The notes beneath the pieces were generated by a model. The model saw only the letters and a list, made by a program, of their open reading frames with translations. It was not told where the DNA came from and made no database searches. A stretch of DNA of 6,708 nt, taken from assembly GCA_000436735.1 (NCBI GenBank), contig FR887151.1:1-6708 (forward strand). The letters are read 5' to 3'. This document shows, piece after piece, positions 4,094 to 6,708 of this stretch. Made by a program: the position numbers and the translations under genes. The DNA is from Firmicutes bacterium CAG:170. GTDB lineage: Bacteria; Bacillota; Clostridia; Oscillospirales; Oscillospiraceae. Position 1 is the first letter of the stretch; every line of letters begins with the position of its first letter.

Positions 4094-6253
4094 ATGAAGA
4101 AATTAGTAGCGCTTCTCCTCGCTGTCCTGATGGTCTTTGGTCTTATGACCACGGCCTTCGCAGCAGAGGGAGAACTCGCAGGCAAGACGGTCATCCTGCA
4201 CACCAACGACGTGCACGGCGCCGTGGGCCTGTACGCAAAGGTCGCAGCCCTGAAAAAGGATTATCAGGCCAAGGGCGCTGACGTCATTCTTGTGGACGCC
4301 GGCGACTACATCCAGGGCGAGCCCTATGTCAGCGATTCTCAGGGCAAGACCGCGATCGAGCTCATGAACGCTGCCGGTTACGACGTCGCAACCTTCGGCA
4401 ACCATGAGTTTGACTACGGCTATGCAAACCTCCAGACGATCGCCAAGGACGCCAAGTTCAAAATGATCGGCAACATCCGCTATAACGGCAAGCTTGCCTT
4501 CGACGCCACCTATGTCGTTGAGACCGCGGGCGGCCTCAAGATCGGCTTCCTGGGTCTCACCACTCCCGAAACCGCCACCAAGGCGCATCCGGCCAAGATC
4601 AAGGGCGTCACCTTCATGGCCAAGAACGAGCTGTACTCCTTCGCCACGCAGGCAGCCGCCGATCTCAAGGCGGACGGCCGTGACCCCGGGACCCCCCTGC
4701 CCCCCCGTGACCTCGTGATCGCGCTGACCCACCTCGGCGTTGATCCCGAGTCCGAGCCAAACCGCTCCAGCGACCTGTACGCCAACGCGAAGGGCATCGA
4801 CTTCATCATTGACGGCCACTCCCACAGCGTCATGACCGAAGGTGAGAACAAGGAGCCCATCCAGTCCACCGGCACAAAGCTGGAGAACATCGGCGTGATC
4901 GTCATCGACAACGCCACCAAGAAGATCGAGCGCAACGAGCTCGTCAAGGTCGCCGACCTCAAGGACGAGGACGCCGACACCAAGGCTCTTTCCGATTCCA
5001 TCATTGCGGACGTTGATGCCCGTCTCGGCGCTGTGTTCGCAAAGAGCGACGTCGATCTCGACGGCAGCCGTGACCCCGGTGTCCGCACCAAGGAGACGAA
5101 CCTCGGCGACCTGATCACCGATGCGCTTCTGTGGTACGCGACCAAGGACGGCAAGCTTGACGTTGCGAACGATCATATTGTCGCCGTCACCAATGGCGGC
5201 GGTATCCGCGCCTCCATCAAGGCCGGCGACATCACCATGAAGGACATCAACACCGTTCTTCCCTTCGGCAACACCGTTGCCGTCGTCTATGTTACCGGTG
5301 AAAAGCTCCTCGAGGCTCTCGAGGCTGCAAACCAGAGCGCTCCGACCGCACTCGGCGGCTTCGCTCAGATCGCAGGCATGGACATTTCCGTCTGCACCGC
5401 CGCTCCGTATGACAAGAACGCGGACACCTATCCCGGCTCCACCTACTATGGCCCCAAGACCATCAACCGTGTGACCATCAACAGCATCAACGGCAAGCCC
5501 TTCCGTGCGAAGGACACCTATGCTGTCGTCACCAACGACTTCATGGCGGCCGGCGGCGACGTTTACTACGCCTTCGCCTCCTCCCCCAAGATCGTTGACA
5601 CCGGCACGCCGATGGACGAGGCAGTCGTCGATTACATCAAGACCGAGCTGAAGGGTGTCGTCGGCAAGGAATATGCCGAGCCGCAGGGCCGTATCAACAT
5701 GGCCACCTACAATGACGTTCCCAGCAACATCTGGTACACCAAGGCGGTCGATTACGTCACCGAGAAGAAGCTCATGAACGGCTCCGGCGCCTCCTTCAAG
5801 CCGACCGACAACACCTCCCGCGCCATGCTCGTCACGGTCCTGTACCGTCTGGCCGGCAGCCCCGAGGTCGAAGGCAAGGTCTCTGAGGTCTTTACGGACT
5901 GCGCGGACGGCTCCTACTATGCGAATGCTGTTCTGTGGGCATCCCAGAAGGGCATCGTCAACGGCTACGGCGACACCTTCAAGCCGAACAACGCCGTTAC
6001 CCGTCAGGAAATGGCCAAGATCCTCTATGGCTATGACAAGGTCATGGAGAAGGGCGGCGACGTGGTCACCATTGAGCTGACCTACACCGATCTGTCCACC
6101 ATTGCGAACTGGGCGCTCGAGGGCGTGAACTACTGCACCGCAGCAGGCTACATGTCCGGCTCCAATAACCAGTTCAACCCGAAGGGCAACGCTGTGCGCG
6201 CCATGACGGCTCAGGTCCTGATGAACATGACCGTTGAAAAGGAAGCTGCATAA
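4094..6253 (+). CDS. Secreted, SLH-anchored 5'-nucleotidase/cyclic nucleotide phosphodiesterase (UshA-type)
   Basis: This 719-aa exported protein hydrolyses nucleotides outside the membrane, releasing nucleoside and phosphate for salvage; the exact substrate is not readable from sequence. A signal peptide (KK at 2-3, hydrophobic core 4-19, A21-F-A23 cleavage site) leads into the metallophosphatase domain (about 31-275). Metal-site motifs there are D39-x-H41, D71, GNHEFD (102-107), H213 and GHSH (241-244). The 5'-nucleotidase C-terminal domain (about 315-535) has TNLGD (335-339), TNGGGIR (366-372), LPFGN (389-393) and NDFMAAGGD (481-489). Three SLH domains follow almost directly (about 538-587, 598-650, 662-712); repeats of this kind usually bind cell-wall polysaccharide. 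SLH2 keeps a recognisable VTRQE, while SLH1 (TSRAM) and SLH3 (AVRAM) deviate. Residues 198-206 (PGTPLPPRD) look like an insertion between helix and strand. AAAGGAGG lies 5 nt before the ATG. Codons favour C/G endings, consistent with high expression. The gene has its own terminator. Confidence 0.92.
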   Translation: MKKLVALLLAVLMVFGLMTTAFAAEGELAGKTVILHTNDVHGAVGLYAKVAALKKDYQAKGADVILVDAGDYIQGEPYVSDSQGKTAIELMNAAGYDVATFGNHEFDYGYANLQTIAKDAKFKMIGNIRYNGKLAFDATYVVETAGGLKIGFLGLTTPETATKAHPAKIKGVTFMAKNELYSFATQAAADLKADGRDPGTPLPPRDLVIALTHLGVDPESEPNRSSDLYANAKGIDFIIDGHSHSVMTEGENKEPIQSTGTKLENIGVIVIDNATKKIERNELVKVADLKDEDADTKALSDSIIADVDARLGAVFAKSDVDLDGSRDPGVRTKETNLGDLITDALLWYATKDGKLDVANDHIVAVTNGGGIRASIKAGDITMKDINTVLPFGNTVAVVYVTGEKLLEALEAANQSAPTALGGFAQIAGMDISVCTAAPYDKNADTYPGSTYYGPKTINRVTINSINGKPFRAKDTYAVVTNDFMAAGGDVYYAFASSPKIVDTGTPMDEAVVDYIKTELKGVVGKEYAEPQGRINMATYNDVPSNIWYTKAVDYVTEKKLMNGSGASFKPTDNTSRAMLVTVLYRLAGSPEVEGKVSEVFTDCADGSYYANAVLWASQKGIVNGYGDTFKPNNAVTRQEMAKILYGYDKVMEKGGDVVTIELTYTDLSTIANWALEGVNYCTAAGYMSGSNNQFNPKGNAVRAMTAQVLMNMTVEKEAA
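4678..4712 (+). repeat. C-rich 27-nt in-frame insertion flanked by an 8-nt direct repeat
   Basis: CCGTGACC occurs at 4678-4685 and 4705-4712, offset by exactly 27 nt, with a C-dominated segment between (C6 at 4692-4697, C7 at 4700-4706). Removing one repeat plus the middle restores the reading DGRDLVIALTHLG, which matches the family pattern before the catalytic histidine H213. It adds nine residues, PGTPLPPRD, without a frameshift. It may be a real expansion or a sequencing/assembly artefact. Confidence 0.6.
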
Positions 6254-6271
6254 GCAAAACCTGCATTTCTG

Positions 6272-6302
6272 AAAAGAGCGGCCATCGGGCCGCTCTTTTT
6301 TT
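6272..6302 (+). terminator. Rho-independent terminator of the nucleotidase gene
   Basis: A perfect 12-bp stem, AAAAGAGCGGCC (6272-6283) with GGCCGCTCTTTT (6288-6299), closes a 4-nt ATCG loop and ends in a run of seven T (6296-6302). It begins 19 nt after the TAA. This is a textbook terminator and ends the nucleotidase as a single-gene transcript. Confidence 0.95.
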
Positions 6303-6373
6303 GCGTTCTTCCGCTTTTCAGGCCGTCTTTTTTTCGAAAAGGCGACAGAAATCTGAATATTTCCTAAAGTTTT

Positions 6374-6406
6374 CACAGAAAGATTTGATTCCTGACAGAT
6401 TCTGTG
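6374..6406. repeat. Inverted repeat spanning the promoter of the right-edge gene
   Basis: CACAGAA (6374-6380) and TTCTGTG (6400-6406) are perfect 7-bp reverse complements 19 bp apart. They bracket the -35 and run up to the -10 of the promoter at 6385-6413. A dimeric repressor could block the promoter from such a site, but chance occurrence is not excluded. Confidence 0.3.
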
Positions 6407-6413
6407 CTAGAAT
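6385..6413 (+). promoter_or_regulatory. Predicted sigma-A promoter of the right-edge membrane protein gene
   Basis: TTGATT (6385-6390, 4 of 6 matches) is followed after 17 bp by TAGAAT (6408-6413). TG at 6405-6406 gives the extended -10 TGCTAGAAT. Transcription should begin near 6420, about 34 nt before the ATG at 6454. It sits downstream of the strong terminator, so this gene is transcribed separately from the nucleotidase. Confidence 0.7.
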
Positions 6414-6453
6414 GTGCAGAGTGATTATCCTGAAATCGGGGAGAAACTGTAAA

Positions 6454-6708
6454 ATGAGTCAAATGAAACTGTTCGGCAGCCGTCGTTCCGCGGCCCGCCT
6501 TGCAAAAACGCGCGCGCCGAAAAAGAAAAAGCCGCTGAAAAAGCTGGCGATCTTTCTGACGGTGATCCTGTGTCTGGAGGGGCTGTATTTCTTTGCTGCC
6601 TACACAACGATCCCATTCGTGGCGCAGCTGCGCGATACCTACATCAATACTGCGTTGGCAACCATGCGCCATCAGTGGCTGGCCACACGCCTGCTTCCGA
6701 AGAGCGTC
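6454..6708 (+). CDS. N-terminus of a membrane-anchored protein, possibly phosphodiester glycosidase (NAGPA) family; cut by the window edge
   Basis: An open reading frame starts at the ATG at 6454 and runs to the last base without a stop, giving 85 codons. A ribosome site GGGGAG (6438-6443) lies 10 nt upstream, and a good promoter precedes it. The N-terminus is strongly basic (residues 9-30, including KKKKPLKK at 23-30). One hydrophobic segment follows at about 31-50, so the topology is a single N-terminal anchor with the rest outside. After it comes a short stretch, LRDTYINTALATMRHQWLA, ending in RLLPKSV. From memory, that stretch resembles the region just after the anchor in clostridial proteins with a phosphodiester glycosidase (NAGPA/DUF2233) domain. 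The domain itself would lie beyond the window, so the family call is tentative. An in-frame ATG at 6463 is an alternative start but is further from the ribosome site. Confidence 0.6.
   Translation, partial: MSQMKLFGSRRSAARLAKTRAPKKKKPLKKLAIFLTVILCLEGLYFFAAYTTIPFVAQLRDTYINTALATMRHQWLATRLLPKSV

Noticed and set aside
6303..6373. Second terminator or small gene between the nucleotidase terminator and the next promoter
   Set aside because: There is a T-run and a short CTTTT/AAAAG pairing at about 6326-6341, but no convincing stem followed by T's and no start codon with a ribosome site.
4103..6376. A 757-codon open frame antisense to the whole nucleotidase gene
   Set aside because: It is rich in V, D, G and L with no recognisable domain. 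It reads through the terminator hairpin and is explained by the strong C/G third-position bias of the real gene on the plus strand.

Overview
The window is GC-rich, tightly packed bacterial chromosome. Several signs point to an anaerobic Gram-positive Bacillota (Clostridia), probably of the Oscillospiraceae type: an electron-bifurcating NfnAB pair, an exported enzyme anchored by three S-layer homology (SLH) domains, strong GGAGG ribosome sites, and a DUF5662-type protein. The taxonomic call is inference from gene content and style; no rRNA or other marker gene is present.

Layout. Positions 1-31 are the downstream flank of nfnB, with nothing callable. On the minus strand, reading right to left, are gluQ (2368-3303), then nfnA (1438-2292) and nfnB (32-1420). 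NfnA and NfnB are the two subunits of the NADH-dependent ferredoxin:NADP+ oxidoreductase, and their genes are 17 nt apart. The nfnAB pair appears to have its own extended -10 promoter, whose -35 lies inside the last codons of gluQ. On the plus strand are a DUF5662-like gene (3380-3922), divergent from gluQ; a secreted, SLH-anchored 5'-nucleotidase/cyclic phosphodiesterase (4094-6253) ending in a textbook terminator; and the first 85 codons of a membrane-anchored protein that runs off the right edge (6454-6708).

The genes do not form one pathway. NfnAB balances NADH, NADPH and ferredoxin in the cytoplasm. GluQ glutamylates queuosine in the tRNA-Asp anticodon. The nucleotidase acts outside the membrane in nucleotide and phosphate salvage. 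The right-edge protein probably belongs to cell-envelope glycan metabolism. I see no CRISPR array, mobile element, tRNA, rRNA, toxin-antitoxin or defence locus, and no convincing new multi-gene system.

The points most worth a second look are: (a) the gluQ/DUF5662 intergenic region, where two promoters face away from each other and each -10 lies on the other's -35; (b) a 27-nt, C-rich, in-frame insertion in the nucleotidase catalytic domain, flanked by an 8-nt direct repeat; (c) the nucleotidase upstream region, which has a perfect -10, no -35, direct and inverted repeats at activator distances and a 5'-end hairpin; and (d) a 19-bp inverted repeat in the nfnAB leader.
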